From: Pseudomonadota bacterium
GTDB taxonomy: Bacteria; Pseudomonadota; Alphaproteobacteria; Rhizobiales; Rhizobiaceae
Length of the DNA: 64,000 nucleotides
Assembly: GCA_023451735.1 (NCBI GenBank)
Contig: JAEXYH010000020.1
Coordinates: forward strand, 115,571 to 179,570
Reading direction: 5' to 3'
Positions 10,540 to 18,651 of this stretch are shown here, one piece after another (position 1 is the stretch's first letter; each line of letters begins with the position of its first letter). The notes under the pieces are model-generated. The model saw nothing but the letters and a program-made list of their open reading frames with translations. It searched no databases and was not told the DNA's origin. The translations under genes and the position numbers were made by a program.

Positions 10540-10926
10540 ATGACCGAACCCGCCAAACCGACCGGTGAACTGACACTGCGAACGCTGGCCATGCCGAGTG
10601 ATGCCAATCCGGCCGGCGATATCTTTGGTGGCTGGGTCATGGCCCAGATGGACCTTGCCAGCGGCATCCGCGCCGCCGAACGTGCCCGCGGCCGTGTCGT
10701 CACCGCAGCGGTCAAGGAAATGGCCTTCCAGCTGCCGGTCAAGATCGGCGACACCCTGGCCATCTACACGGACATCACCCGCGTTGGCACGACGTCGATC
10801 ACGCTCAATGTCGAAGCCTGGGCCCACCGCGCCCGCCATCAGGCGCAGGAAAAGGTCACTGCAGCAACCTTCGTCATGGTCGCGCTCGATGAAGACGGCA
10901 AGCCAAAGCCGGTGCCGGCAGAATGA
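10540..10926 (+). CDS. Acyl-CoA thioesterase, YciA-type hotdog protein
   Basis: A 128-residue single hotdog domain. The segment LRTLAMPSDANPAGDIFGGWVMAQMDLASGIRA carries the Asn-Pro-x-Gly-Asp-x-Phe-Gly-Gly-Trp motif of YciA/BACH-type thioesterases. Asp in DIFGGW is the expected catalytic residue. The later TSITLNVEAWAHR is the second conserved block. It hydrolyses cytosolic acyl-CoAs, with unknown chain preference. It is divergent from the chemoreceptor gene. Confidence 0.92.
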   Translation: MTEPAKPTGELTLRTLAMPSDANPAGDIFGGWVMAQMDLASGIRAAERARGRVVTAAVKEMAFQLPVKIGDTLAIYTDITRVGTTSITLNVEAWAHRARHQAQEKVTAATFVMVALDEDGKPKPVPAE

Positions 10927-10992
10927 TGGCGCTCTGTCCCATGGGCTAGGCACCCTATTCGCTTGCGTGGGCCGCCCTCACATCGACTGTCT

Positions 10993-11664
10993 CTACCGAA
11001 GAAGCGGAATCCCTGCTTCTTCGGCAAAATCACTCTGATTGGTGTAGATAGGATGTCTTCGTAACGTCGCCATCCTCAGCGCCGCTCGATCACCCTGCAC
11101 GTGAGCTCTCTCCCGATTTTTATCGTTATATGCATGACCTTCTTTGGTGAGGGAAAACCCGGTCATTACTATTCGTTTGACGCCCAGTGATACGCAGAGG
11201 AAAGCGGCAGCGATACCGTTGCTCGGCTTCTGCGAATTATCTCTGACCTCAATACCTGTCGCATCACGTATCCAATGAAGACGCTCGGCAGTGGAGAAGA
11301 AGACAACTCTGTCGTATTGGTACCCAAGCCGAAAAAGCTTCAGCCTTTGATTGTCGATAAATTTGCCGCGATCGAAAAGGATAAGTGTTCGAGTTTTTCG
11401 TCCTCTCAGCGCCTTTTTCGCTTCACGATTGGTCGGCTTGTTCCGAAGCGTCGAAGTTCCAATAAGGGTGAAGTCGGGAATGATATCGTCGTCCAGCAAA
11501 GCCGCCTGAGACGCGTTGATGGTGAAAAGAGACCATTTCTCGTTAAATGACGATGGAATAAAGGATCCCGGTCCCGCCCCGAGGATGAGGACGTTTGCTT
11601 CAAATTCAAGCGGCAGCAACGACCGCCTCAACAGAAAGCTGCTTAACGACGCAAGAAATGACAT
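10993..11664 (-). CDS. Putative GT42/sialyltransferase-like or DUF115-like protein
   Basis: 223 residues from the ATG at 11664, which has AGGGGGC just upstream; the longer frame is less likely. It begins with a hydrophobic segment (FLASLSSFLLRRSLL). Then come a nucleotide-binding-like motif VLILGAGPGSFIP, INASQAA, IPDFTLIGTS, and SNGIAAAFLCVSLGVKRIVMTGFSL. This order resembles bacterial GT42 sialyltransferases and the DUF115 fold, both of which read G.GPS near the start and S.G......A..LG.K.I.L.G near the end. The similarity is by pattern only. Base composition is lower in GC than the surroundings, and it is divergent from a methyltransferase gene. Confidence 0.45.
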   Translation of the reverse strand: MSFLASLSSFLLRRSLLPLEFEANVLILGAGPGSFIPSSFNEKWSLFTINASQAALLDDDIIPDFTLIGTSTLRNKPTNREAKKALRGRKTRTLILFDRGKFIDNQRLKLFRLGYQYDRVVFFSTAERLHWIRDATGIEVRDNSQKPSNGIAAAFLCVSLGVKRIVMTGFSLTKEGHAYNDKNRERAHVQGDRAALRMATLRRHPIYTNQSDFAEEAGIPLLR

Positions 11665-11796
11665 GATGCCCCCTGCCTGCCAAGGATCAACATTATTCCT
11701 CGGGTTGCAGTAGAGCAATCTCATGCACGCAATAATTAACAGTGCTAGTGGTACACACTTTCAGCTACGGGCTTTCCATCAGAAGAGGTGTTTTCG

Positions 11797-12366
11797 ATGG
11801 TGAACACACGGAACCTTGAGCAGTACCGGGCGATCCACAGCCAGAGACAATATGGAACTGGATCAGCAAAGGCTCGGAGGTGGATTGAACCTTGGGTCAT
11901 CGCGCGCAGCCCTACATCGATCCTTGACTACGGGGCGGGGCAAAGTCGGATGGTCGAGCTTTTGCGTGCGCAAACTCTCAGTGTCAGGGACAGGTATGAC
12001 CCCGCAATTCCTGAGATCAACAGCTTGCCCCGGGACAGATACGATCTGGTCACTTGCACCGATGTGCTTGAGCACCTGGATGAGGGTGAAATCCCAACAG
12101 TATTGAAACACATCCACTCCCTGACAACACACGCCATCATCGCCGCAGACACCAGACCGGCGGATACCCTACTCCCTAATGGCGAGAATGCTCATGCCAC
12201 GGTTCGACCGGCGGAGTGGTGGGCTAAGCAAATTGAGGAAATATTTGGCGCAGCTGAATTGATACATATCACTGGAACGAGCGCAATTTTTCGTACATGG
12301 AACGCCTCGACACTGGATCGCCTTCGTGCCTCCGGTTGGCGAATTTGGTTGCGGTGGAAGCCATAG
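11797..12366 (+). CDS. Class I SAM-dependent methyltransferase (methyltransf_23 type)
   Basis: 189 residues. ILDYGAGQSRMVELL is the SAM-binding motif I, and YDLVTCTDVLEHLDEGEIPTVL is the motif typical of methyltransf_11/23 enzymes. The ATG at 11797 is preferred because AGAAGAGG is 8 bases upstream; a GTG nine bases earlier is possible. The substrate is unknown. It is divergent from a sialyltransferase-like gene and shares its lower GC content, suggesting the pair was acquired together and may decorate a surface glycan. Confidence 0.78.
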   Translation: MVNTRNLEQYRAIHSQRQYGTGSAKARRWIEPWVIARSPTSILDYGAGQSRMVELLRAQTLSVRDRYDPAIPEINSLPRDRYDLVTCTDVLEHLDEGEIPTVLKHIHSLTTHAIIAADTRPADTLLPNGENAHATVRPAEWWAKQIEEIFGAAELIHITGTSAIFRTWNASTLDRLRASGWRIWLRWKP

Positions 12367-12511
12367 AAACAAGCCTCGCTGTAGAAGATCTGGCAAGGGC
12401 GTGGTGTCACCCGTGCACCACCACCAGTGATCCAGCCAGATAGACCTCCACATCAGACAGAAGCTGGCTATCGATCGAACATCACACTATCGGTGGCAGC
12501 CGGCGCTCGCC

Positions 12512-13699
12512 TTACCCCTTCAAAAACACCGAGCTCTCGTCGAAACCCAGCCCTGGAAATACCCGGCTTGTCAGGCTGCTCGGCTTGATGTCGAACTGAC
12601 GATGGAGCATGGCGGCGGCGATTTCGCGGACGTCGCCGGTCGGCATCAGGTCGCGTTCGTCCAGCAGCTTTCCGTCGCCCAGACCCGGCCATGTCCCAAG
12701 CACCTTGCCGCCGGCTACGCCGCCGCCAGCCAGCACGGCCAGACCGCCTGTGCCGTGGTCGGTGCCATTGGTGCCGTTCTCTTTGGCGGTGCGCCCGAAT
12801 TCGGTCATGGCCAGAACCACCGTCTTCTTCCACACCTCGTCGCCAAGGGTTTCCTTCAAAGTCGTGATCGCAGTCGCAAGGTCGCCGGCCGCCTTCCTGA
12901 ACTGGCCCGACTGCCCGACATGAGTATCCCAGCCATTGATCGAAAAGCTCGCCATCCGATATTGCTCGCGCAGCATTCCGCCGGCGAGCTTCGCCATGTC
13001 GGCGATACCTGAACCTCGCTTCGCGTCCGAATAAAGAAGATCCGCCGCCTTATCGGTCGTTTTCGCTTCGTCGAAAACCTTTGCGAAAAGCGGATCGTGA
13101 GAATAAAGCCGGTCGAGAAAGGCGATCTCGTCTTCGGCCAGCGAAAAATCGCTCTGGCTCGACCAGTTGTCCACCTGGTTCGGCCCGGTCAGGATCAGTT
13201 CCATCGAGGTATTGATGTCGATCGCCTTGCGGGCATCGGATCGCGGAATGGTGGCAAGCGCCCGGTTCAGCCAACCGGTTTTCTGGGTCTTGTCGGCGCC
13301 GCCGGTCTCCAGAATATCCTGACCGTCAAAATGGCTCCGCTGGTCGCGATAGGGCGTCGAAACAGCGTGGACGAAGGACAGATGCCCCGCCTTCCACAAA
13401 GGCATGAGCGCGGAAGCGGCCGGGTTCAGGCCGAAAAACCCGTCGAGATCGAGCAGGCCCGTATCCGGCGTCAGAGCCAGCTTGGGTCGAAGCGCAGCAA
13501 AGGCCGGGTCGCCATAGGGCTGCACAAGATCGAGGCCATCCATTGCGCCGCGCAGGATGATGGTGACGAAACGATTGTCTCCGGGCATGGCAGCAAACGT
13601 AACCGGCGTCAGGACCGGTGCAGCCGCTGCGCAACAGGCTCCAGCCAAGAAACCTCGACGGGAGAGGCGAAATTTTGTAGCGCTCTCGTTCTGGCTCAT
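12512..13699 (-). CDS. DUF1501 domain protein, Tat-exported
   Basis: 395 residues from the ATG at 13699, which has AGGAGAT 6 bases upstream. The N-terminus carries a twin-arginine signal (FRLSRRGFLAGACCAAAAPVL). The body is the DUF1501 family: RFVTIILRGAMDGLDLVQPYGD, SHFDGQDILETGG, TEFGRTAKENGTNGTDHGTGG. The Asp/His pattern belongs to the alkaline-phosphatase-like sulfatase superfamily, but no activity is established. The gene follows a DUF1800 gene with a 4-base gap, the usual two-gene operon of this family. Confidence 0.92.
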   Translation of the reverse strand: MSQNESATKFRLSRRGFLAGACCAAAAPVLTPVTFAAMPGDNRFVTIILRGAMDGLDLVQPYGDPAFAALRPKLALTPDTGLLDLDGFFGLNPAASALMPLWKAGHLSFVHAVSTPYRDQRSHFDGQDILETGGADKTQKTGWLNRALATIPRSDARKAIDINTSMELILTGPNQVDNWSSQSDFSLAEDEIAFLDRLYSHDPLFAKVFDEAKTTDKAADLLYSDAKRGSGIADMAKLAGGMLREQYRMASFSINGWDTHVGQSGQFRKAAGDLATAITTLKETLGDEVWKKTVVLAMTEFGRTAKENGTNGTDHGTGGLAVLAGGGVAGGKVLGTWPGLGDGKLLDERDLMPTGDVREIAAAMLHRQFDIKPSSLTSRVFPGLGFDESSVFLKG

Positions 13700-13703
13700 C
13701 GGC

Positions 13704-15179
13704 CTATCTCCTGTTGAATTCCGGCGATGCCAAAACCATGGCGATGCCGTGCAGCCGGCTCGGTGCCTGCGAAATGATCCGCACGGTTTCCGCAGATGCG
13801 GCGTCACCCAGGGCAGCCCGAAGAAAATCGGCGGGTTCAAGTTTCTGCCCCAGTATCTTTGCGACACGGCGCGACCAGTCGATCCGTTCGCTGAGCTGGC
13901 CCGGCGTCAACCAGGCAGCGCTCGTATCGGGAACACCTGCCGGGCTTGGTGGCTGCCAGATAGGCTGTCCCATCTTCTGCAAGGCGCCGAGTGTCAGCGC
14001 ATTTGCCTGGCCGGCACGCCTGCGCCGCGCCTCGGCAGCCTTGGCTGTACCAGCCATCTGCATCGCCTTCCCGACCGGACCGACATCGTCTTCGTCGCTT
14101 TCCATATCCGCCAGAAGCGTCGCGATGTTGTCGTCGGGCAAAGTCAGCGCGCGGAAACCGGACACAACGAACTCGAATGGCTGCTTGATCTTCTGACCCG
14201 GATTTTCCCAGGCGAGCGGATGTTCCAGCATGGCCCGGTAGACATCGCCGAGATTTCCATCGCTGGCTTTCCAGGCTGCGACCATGACTTCCGTCATTTC
14301 GGCGGGCGGTGCGTCGCTGATGAAGTGCGCAGCAAGCTTGCGGCAGATATGAGACGCCGTTCTTGGATCGGCGGCAAGATCCTCCAGCATGCGCGCATGA
14401 TCCTGGCTACCCGCCTCGTCGTCCTGATATTCCCGGCCGAGCAATGTAATCGTCCCGCCCTGAGCCCGTCGCGGACGGTACACCGTCTGCAGCGCACGAG
14501 TGTCGACAGTCAATCCGGTCAGGATCAATGCTGCTGCACGGACATCATCCTGTGTATAGCCGCTTCCAGCTCCCAGCGTATGCAGCTCCAGCAATTCGCG
14601 ACCGAGATTTTCGTTGAGGCCGCGACCGCTTTCCTGGGCAGCGCGCGAGTCCGGGCCGACGCTCTGGCTCTGGTCGAGATAGATCAGCATCGCCGGATGC
14701 AGGATCGCGGCCTGCAGCAGGGCAGAGAAAGACCCGGCCATCTTCGGGCGGATTGCTTCCGTCTCATACAACGGCACGATCATTCGCATAGGCAGGGATT
14801 TCAGCGCGCTGGTGGAAAAATGATCCATCCAGAAGCTGCCCAGCCGCTCGTAAAAACCAAAGGGCGAATGAATGGCCTGGGCCAGCCGCGACATCGCATC
14901 CACACGATAGATACGCTGCGCTTCCCGCTGTGTCTCTTTGCGGATGCTTTCGTTCGGCTTGCCTTCGCGTGCAGCCTTGGCCTCAGCTGCCCTCAAGGAG
15001 ATGACGCGCGTTGCGGATTCGCGACGGCCTACAAGCCCTTCCCGCGGAAAACGATCCTTGGCAGCGATGCCTTTCCTGAGCTGATTCATCAGCCCATCGG
15101 CATCTGACGGGCCGTCCTGCCCGGGCCGAAGACCATATCCATAGCGGATTGCCGCAAGCGTGGGCCTTGCAAGAGCCAT
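13704..15179 (-). CDS. DUF1800 domain protein
   Basis: 491 residues of the DUF1800 family: RIYRVDAMSRLAQAIHSPFGFYERLGSFWMDHF, followed by NENLGRELLELHTLGAGSGYTQDDVRAAALILTGL, are its two hallmark blocks. DUF1800 and DUF1501 are nearly always adjacent, and both are thought to be secreted, with no proven biochemical role. No classical signal peptide is seen at the N-terminus (MALARPTLAAIRYGYGLRPGQ), so export might rely on its Tat-exported partner; that is speculation. Confidence 0.92.
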   Translation of the reverse strand: MALARPTLAAIRYGYGLRPGQDGPSDADGLMNQLRKGIAAKDRFPREGLVGRRESATRVISLRAAEAKAAREGKPNESIRKETQREAQRIYRVDAMSRLAQAIHSPFGFYERLGSFWMDHFSTSALKSLPMRMIVPLYETEAIRPKMAGSFSALLQAAILHPAMLIYLDQSQSVGPDSRAAQESGRGLNENLGRELLELHTLGAGSGYTQDDVRAAALILTGLTVDTRALQTVYRPRRAQGGTITLLGREYQDDEAGSQDHARMLEDLAADPRTASHICRKLAAHFISDAPPAEMTEVMVAAWKASDGNLGDVYRAMLEHPLAWENPGQKIKQPFEFVVSGFRALTLPDDNIATLLADMESDEDDVGPVGKAMQMAGTAKAAEARRRRAGQANALTLGALQKMGQPIWQPPSPAGVPDTSAAWLTPGQLSERIDWSRRVAKILGQKLEPADFLRAALGDAASAETVRIISQAPSRLHGIAMVLASPEFNRR

Positions 15180-15538
15180 GCGCTACTCCTTGTCCTGTAG
15201 AATCCTCGCCAACAACTAGGGCGGAAACGGTGACAGATTGTGGCAATTTCGAGAGATGGACAGATTGTAATCCAACGGCCGATCGATGTTCAGGTTCCGA
15301 CCGCTCCAGCCTCTCGATGCCGAATAATTTCATCTCAACACAATGGCCTCGCCGGCTCATCTCACAGTTTTGGCATCAGGCCCTGCAAGCGATGACAAAT
15401 GGGCCGGTCGCCCCCTCGAAAACTGACATATTGCAGTGACCAGAACTTCGATCGCATTCGCCCATGCTGTCGGAAAGACTTTATTATTAGCTCGTCCTTA
15501 TGTTACGTTTAGAGCCCGTAATTATAACGACCTAGTGA
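15180..15538. promoter_or_regulatory. 359-base divergent intergenic region
   Basis: The region lies between the leftward DUF1800 gene and the rightward GGDEF-EAL gene. No ORF of convincing codon use is seen. The last ~80 bases are AT-rich, as expected for the promoter of the GGDEF-EAL gene. No operator or RNA element is recognised. Confidence 0.4.
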
Positions 15539-17524
15539 ATGCTGCCAGATTCGACAAGTCAGATGAACGCCCCGCGACTTGAGCTCGCGGTGAGGCGGGC
15601 GCAAGCCGCAGCCACACTTGAGCGCCTCCCAACGACGCTTACAGTGAACGCGCTCGTGTCATTTTCCGCTCTTTTGATGAGCGCGATCAACCGCGGTATC
15701 ACCAAATTTGCGGTGATCTGGTTTGCGGCTACCCTCGTGACGATCGTCGGGCGTTTTGTCGTGGGCACTACCGTGAAACGTCGCCGTCTGGACGAATTGC
15801 AACCAAGTCTCTGCCTTCACCTGATGACATTAGGCGCACTGGTCAGCGGCATCGCCTGGGGTGCCTTGCCCTTCGTCCTCTCCGATTTCGATGCGCTGGG
15901 CGTCGATGGCGGCATCTATATTCTCATGTGCGGCATGGGCACCGGCGCCGTCCTGCTCGGCACCGGCCATGCGGTTACTGCGCTTGCCTTCGCCTTTCCT
16001 GTGCATTTGGCTGTCGTGGTGACGCTCCTGATGAGCGAACAGGTCGGCGGCCACCTGCTGGCGCTCAACGTGCTGGCACTGACGCTCGTGCTTTACAAGA
16101 GCAGCGTGAAGGGTCAGGCGATCGTGATCGGCTACATCGAGGCGCAGGTAAAGGCCACAGCCTTGGCACAATCCCTCAGCCGGGCGAATGCCAGCATTCT
16201 CAACGCCAATGAAAGCCTGGAAGTTCTCGCCAATCGCGATCCTCTAACCGGAGTCGCCAACCGCGCGGCGTTCAACGTCTCGCTGGAAAGAGGGATCGAT
16301 AATGCCAGTACCCAGAACGAGCAGCTGGCATTGCTGATCCTCGATCTCGACCGGTTCAAGACGATCAACGACACGTTCGGCCACTCGGCCGGCGACGAAC
16401 TGCTGCTGGAAGCCAGCCACAGGCTGCGCGAGGCCGTCGGCGAACGCGGTTTTATCGCACGACTTGGCGGCGACGAATTCGCTGTCGTCATCGGCGGCGC
16501 GACCGCTGCAGCCGAGGCACGTCAGCTCGCCACCCGCATTCTCGATCACGGTCGGGAGCCCTTCATCATCCGCGGCCGACCGGTCGTCTCGGGCGTCTCG
16601 ATCGGCTTCGCAATCTGGCCGGAACATGCGGAAAGCGCCGCCGACCTGTTCGTGTCCGCCGACATGGCGCTCTACCGGGCCAAGGATGAAGGCCGCGGCC
16701 AATGGCGTGAGTTCGATCCGTCGCTGAAAGCCCGCGCCGACCGCCAACGGCGCATCGAACAAGATCTTGCCGGCGCAATCGCATCCGGCGCCCTGACCGT
16801 CGCCTTCCAGCCGCAGGTGGAGCTTTCGGAAAACAGCGTCATCGGCTTCGAAACGCTGGTACGCTGGACCCATCCATCGCTCGGTGCGATCGCTCCGCCG
16901 GAAATCGTCGCGGCGGCCCATACGGCCAATCTCTCCGAAGCCCTGACCGCGAGCATCGCCACCGGCGCCTGCCGGCTGCTAACCACCCTTCCCTCGCTCG
17001 GCCTGCCGGAGGCGACCGTCTCGGTCAATGTCTCGCCGCGCGAATTCGAGCTTTATTCGGTGGCCGACACTCTGGACCGAGTCACGCGCGCGCATGGCAT
17101 TGATCCGGCGCTGTTCGAGATGGAAATCACCGAGGAGGCGATACTCGACACGCTGGTGGCGGGTGAGCAGCTCAAGCATATCCAGCGCTCCGGCTACAAG
17201 CTCGCGGTCGACGATTTTGGTGCAGGCCATTCGTCCCTGGCCTACCTCGTCACACTGAAGGTCGACCGGCTGAAACTCGACCGCCGTTTTGTTGCCGGCA
17301 TCCAGACCAGCTTCCAGAACCAGGAAATCGTCGGTGCCATGGCCGGGCTCGGCAAGGCCCTGTCGATGGATATCGTCGCCGAGGGCGTCGAAACCGCGGA
17401 GGAAGCTGCGACCCTTCGCAATCTCGGCTGTCCCGCCGCCCAAGGTTATTTCCTCGGCCACCCGATGCCGGTCGACGCCATCGCCGGCTGGCTGCTGACG
17501 AGGCTGCTGACGCCGGCGGCGTAG
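15539..17524 (+). CDS. Membrane GGDEF-EAL c-di-GMP enzyme
   Basis: 661 residues. The N-terminal ~200 residues hold about six hydrophobic helices of no named sensor family. A GGDEF domain follows with an intact active site (RLGGDEFAVV) but no RxxD inhibitory site at the usual position. The EAL domain has FETLVRW in place of EAL, NVSPREF, MEITEEAI, VDDFGAGHSSLAYL, LKLDRRFV and VAEGVET, so the metal and catalytic residues appear present. Either synthesis or breakdown of c-di-GMP is possible. A second in-frame ATG at 15563 is an alternative start. Confidence 0.93.
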   Translation: MLPDSTSQMNAPRLELAVRRAQAAATLERLPTTLTVNALVSFSALLMSAINRGITKFAVIWFAATLVTIVGRFVVGTTVKRRRLDELQPSLCLHLMTLGALVSGIAWGALPFVLSDFDALGVDGGIYILMCGMGTGAVLLGTGHAVTALAFAFPVHLAVVVTLLMSEQVGGHLLALNVLALTLVLYKSSVKGQAIVIGYIEAQVKATALAQSLSRANASILNANESLEVLANRDPLTGVANRAAFNVSLERGIDNASTQNEQLALLILDLDRFKTINDTFGHSAGDELLLEASHRLREAVGERGFIARLGGDEFAVVIGGATAAAEARQLATRILDHGREPFIIRGRPVVSGVSIGFAIWPEHAESAADLFVSADMALYRAKDEGRGQWREFDPSLKARADRQRRIEQDLAGAIASGALTVAFQPQVELSENSVIGFETLVRWTHPSLGAIAPPEIVAAAHTANLSEALTASIATGACRLLTTLPSLGLPEATVSVNVSPREFELYSVADTLDRVTRAHGIDPALFEMEITEEAILDTLVAGEQLKHIQRSGYKLAVDDFGAGHSSLAYLVTLKVDRLKLDRRFVAGIQTSFQNQEIVGAMAGLGKALSMDIVAEGVETAEEAATLRNLGCPAAQGYFLGHPMPVDAIAGWLLTRLLTPAA

Positions 17525-17541
17525 ATATGCTTCCGACTGCA

Positions 17542-17567
17542 GTTTTCGACGGCGGAAGTTCGAAAAC
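17542..17567. repeat. Inverted repeat after the GGDEF-EAL gene
   Basis: GTTTTCGA and TCGAAAAC form a perfect 8-bp inverted repeat with a 10-base spacer, 18 bases after the stop codon. No T-tract follows, so it may be a hairpin that protects the mRNA or a weak terminator. Confidence 0.4.
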
Positions 17568-17657
17568 CGGTATTTCCGTGACAACAGAGGCACTTGCGCA
17601 GACCAGACATGCTTCATAGCCTGGTCCCGTAGAGAAACAGCACGAGTCGCGGATCAC

Positions 17658-18551
17658 ATGGTCAATGCCGTCTTTTACCACAAGGACGACAGCATCTATA
17701 AGGATGTCAGGGGCAAGCTCTACCATTTTCCGGGAAGCTATCTTTCGCGTGTCGTCCAGACGATCGGCAGCCTGATCATCTATTATGGGCCACTGGCCGG
17801 CATGCGTGGCCGGTATTATTCCGGCATAGCAAGAGTTGTTTCCGTCGAACCCGATCCGGATCTTGCCAACCACCACTACGCCCATCTTGACGAGTATATC
17901 GATTTCGACCGGCCGCTCGATTATCTCGAAGGCGGAGGTTTTGAACGGCAACTCGTCAGGCCTGATGGCTCGATCAACGGCGGCCGCAGCGTGCAAGCCG
18001 TCCGGCTGATCGACGAGCGTGAATTTGCCGCCATCGTGGCGGCAGGCCTTTCCGAACCGGACGAATGGCCCGACCGCGTCGACAGCCCGGTTCAGGCACC
18101 CGAGTTCGACGAACTGCCGCAAGCCGGCTATCTTGCCGGAGACGGGCCCCGCCCGATCCTCTCCCAGACGATCAATCGACCTTTCCGCGACGCCAAATTC
18201 CGCCAGCATATCCGCAAGGTCTATGACCGTCGCTGCGCTTTCACAGGACTGCGCCTCATCAATGGGCGCGGCAGGCCGGAAGTGGAGGCAGCGCATATCA
18301 TACCGGCCGAACGAGGCGGCAACGACTCCGTCCAGAACGGCATAGCACTCTCCGGCACCGTCCACTGGATGTTCGATCGCGGCCTGCTGTCGCTCGACGA
18401 CGATTTTCGGATTCTCCGCTCACGCCAGCTGAATGCCGATATCTCGCACCTGCTGGTTCCCGACCTTACCGCCCGCGTTCCGGCACCCGCTCACTATCGG
18501 CCCCATCCGCATTATCTCGCCTGGCATCGCGACAACGTCTTCAAGCTCTGA
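17658..18551 (+). CDS. HNH endonuclease with N-terminal PUA/EVE-like domain
   Basis: 297 residues. The C-terminal part is an HNH_2 nuclease: CAFTGLRLINGRG, VEAAHIIPAERGGNDSVQNGIAL, GTVHWMFDRGLLSL, with the catalytic His in AAHIIP and the Asn in the middle block. The N-terminal ~150 residues (YHFPGSYLSRVVQTIGSLIIYYGP, then YYSGIARVVSVEPDP and YIDFDRPLDY) look like the PUA-like reader domain found in some modification-dependent HNH enzymes. GC content matches the chromosome. It sits 100 bases before uvrB on the same strand. Restriction of modified DNA is the likeliest function, by inference. Confidence 0.8.
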   Translation: MVNAVFYHKDDSIYKDVRGKLYHFPGSYLSRVVQTIGSLIIYYGPLAGMRGRYYSGIARVVSVEPDPDLANHHYAHLDEYIDFDRPLDYLEGGGFERQLVRPDGSINGGRSVQAVRLIDEREFAAIVAAGLSEPDEWPDRVDSPVQAPEFDELPQAGYLAGDGPRPILSQTINRPFRDAKFRQHIRKVYDRRCAFTGLRLINGRGRPEVEAAHIIPAERGGNDSVQNGIALSGTVHWMFDRGLLSLDDDFRILRSRQLNADISHLLVPDLTARVPAPAHYRPHPHYLAWHRDNVFKL

Positions 18552-18651
18552 CGCCTGCCCCTTCCGCGCAAGCGAAAAACCGTTTCCCTTTTGTACTCAT
18601 TTTCCGCCCCGCCCCCTTCACTTCTGCAGTGACTCTCTCCATATTCGCGGC

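Noticed and set aside
13557..15107. 516-codon open frame opposite DUF1800
   Set aside because: Antisense shadow; the sense strand carries the conserved DUF1800 blocks.
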